From QHWT01 sp046734675 (lineage in GTDB: Bacteria; Acidobacteriota; Vicinamibacteria; Vicinamibacterales; 2-12-FULL-66-21): DNA of 5,599 nucleotides. How positions within the stretch are numbered: the stretch's first letter is position 1; each line of letters opens with the position of its first letter. The notes beneath the pieces were generated by a model. The model saw nothing but the letters and a program-made list of their open reading frames with translations. It was not told where the DNA came from and made no database searches. Shown here in pieces: positions 5,347-5,599 of the stretch. The DNA lies in NCBI GenBank assembly GCA_046734675.1, contig JBKPRU010000016.1, forward strand, positions 1 to 5,599. The letters are read 5' to 3'. The position numbers and the translations under genes were made by a program.

Positions 5347-5599
5347 TGCCGCTGCTCGAGGTCCGTCACCTCGTGAAGGAGTTCTCGCGGCGTCGCGGCC
5401 TGTTCGGCGCGGCCACCAGCGTTCGCGCCGTCGACGACGTGAGCTTCACGATTAAGCGCGGGGAAACCTTCGGCCTCGTCGGCGAGTCGGGCAGCGGCAA
5501 GACGACCACCGGCCGCTGCACCCTGCGCCTGATCGAGCCCACGTCCGGCCACGTCGCCTTCAAGGGCCAGGACGTCCTCGCGCTCGACCGGCGCGCGCT
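5346..5599 (+). CDS. Dipeptide/oligopeptide ABC transporter ATPase, DppF/OppF type (partial, 3' end outside window)
   Basis: Second nucleotide-binding subunit of the peptide-type importer. Only the first 84 codons plus two bases are present. The product begins MPLLEVRHLVKEF, then an Arg-rich turn (RRRGLFG) and VRAVDDVSFTIKRGET, typical of the DppF/OppF side of the pair. Walker A is GESGSGKT at 46-53 with Lys52, followed by TTTGRCTLRLIEPTSG, again characteristic of this family. The ATG at 5346 shares a base with the preceding stop (TGATG), and AAGGA at 5332-5336 is a ribosome binding site nine bases upstream, so translation is probably coupled to the DppD-type gene. The Q-loop, signature, Walker B and C-terminal region lie beyond the window and cannot be checked. 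Confidence 0.93.
   Translation, partial: MPLLEVRHLVKEFSRRRGLFGAATSVRAVDDVSFTIKRGETFGLVGESGSGKTTTGRCTLRLIEPTSGHVAFKGQDVLALDRRA

Overview
This is a GC-rich (about two thirds G+C by eye) bacterial chromosome segment with tightly packed genes and strongly G/C-biased third codon positions. It carries two plus-strand gene blocks separated by one small minus-strand gene. The host is most likely a member of the Acidobacteriota (Vicinamibacteria-like). That inference rests on base composition and on a paired palindrome at 5197-5265. I remember this palindrome, with its translated form FRLKAEAT...VASAFRR, as a common repeat in that group; no search was run.

Positions 1-2188 hold a short leader with a hairpin, then eno (enolase) and gpmA (2,3-bisphosphoglycerate-dependent phosphoglycerate mutase). 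The two genes are coupled by a TGATG stop/start overlap and catalyse successive steps of lower glycolysis (3PG to 2PG to PEP). A perfect 14-bp hairpin directly after gpmA looks like a bidirectional terminator shared with the convergent small gene.

Positions 2231-2554 (minus) encode a 107-residue protein I do not recognise, with a very good ribosome binding site. A 160-bp divergent intergenic region separates it from the next block.

Positions 2715-5599 (plus) hold three overlapping genes: a methylmalonyl-CoA-mutase-type large (catalytic) subunit without a B12-binding domain, a DppD/OppD-type ABC transporter ATPase, and the beginning of its DppF/OppF-type partner, which runs off the window. 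The mutase's B12-binding subunit, epimerase and G-protein chaperone are not in the window, nor are the transporter's permeases and binding protein. The mutase and the transporter look like an operon only by arrangement; no functional link is evident.

The most interesting feature is a REP/BIME-like element of about 68 bp, made of two hairpins in inverted orientation with GTAG/GTCG feet. It sits in frame inside the DppD-type gene, exactly between the third and fourth cysteines of the C-terminal four-cysteine motif, and lengthens that loop by about 23 residues. A weaker, decayed-looking relative of the hairpin lies at 2205-2227. No CRISPR array, tRNA, rRNA, transposase or phage gene was seen.
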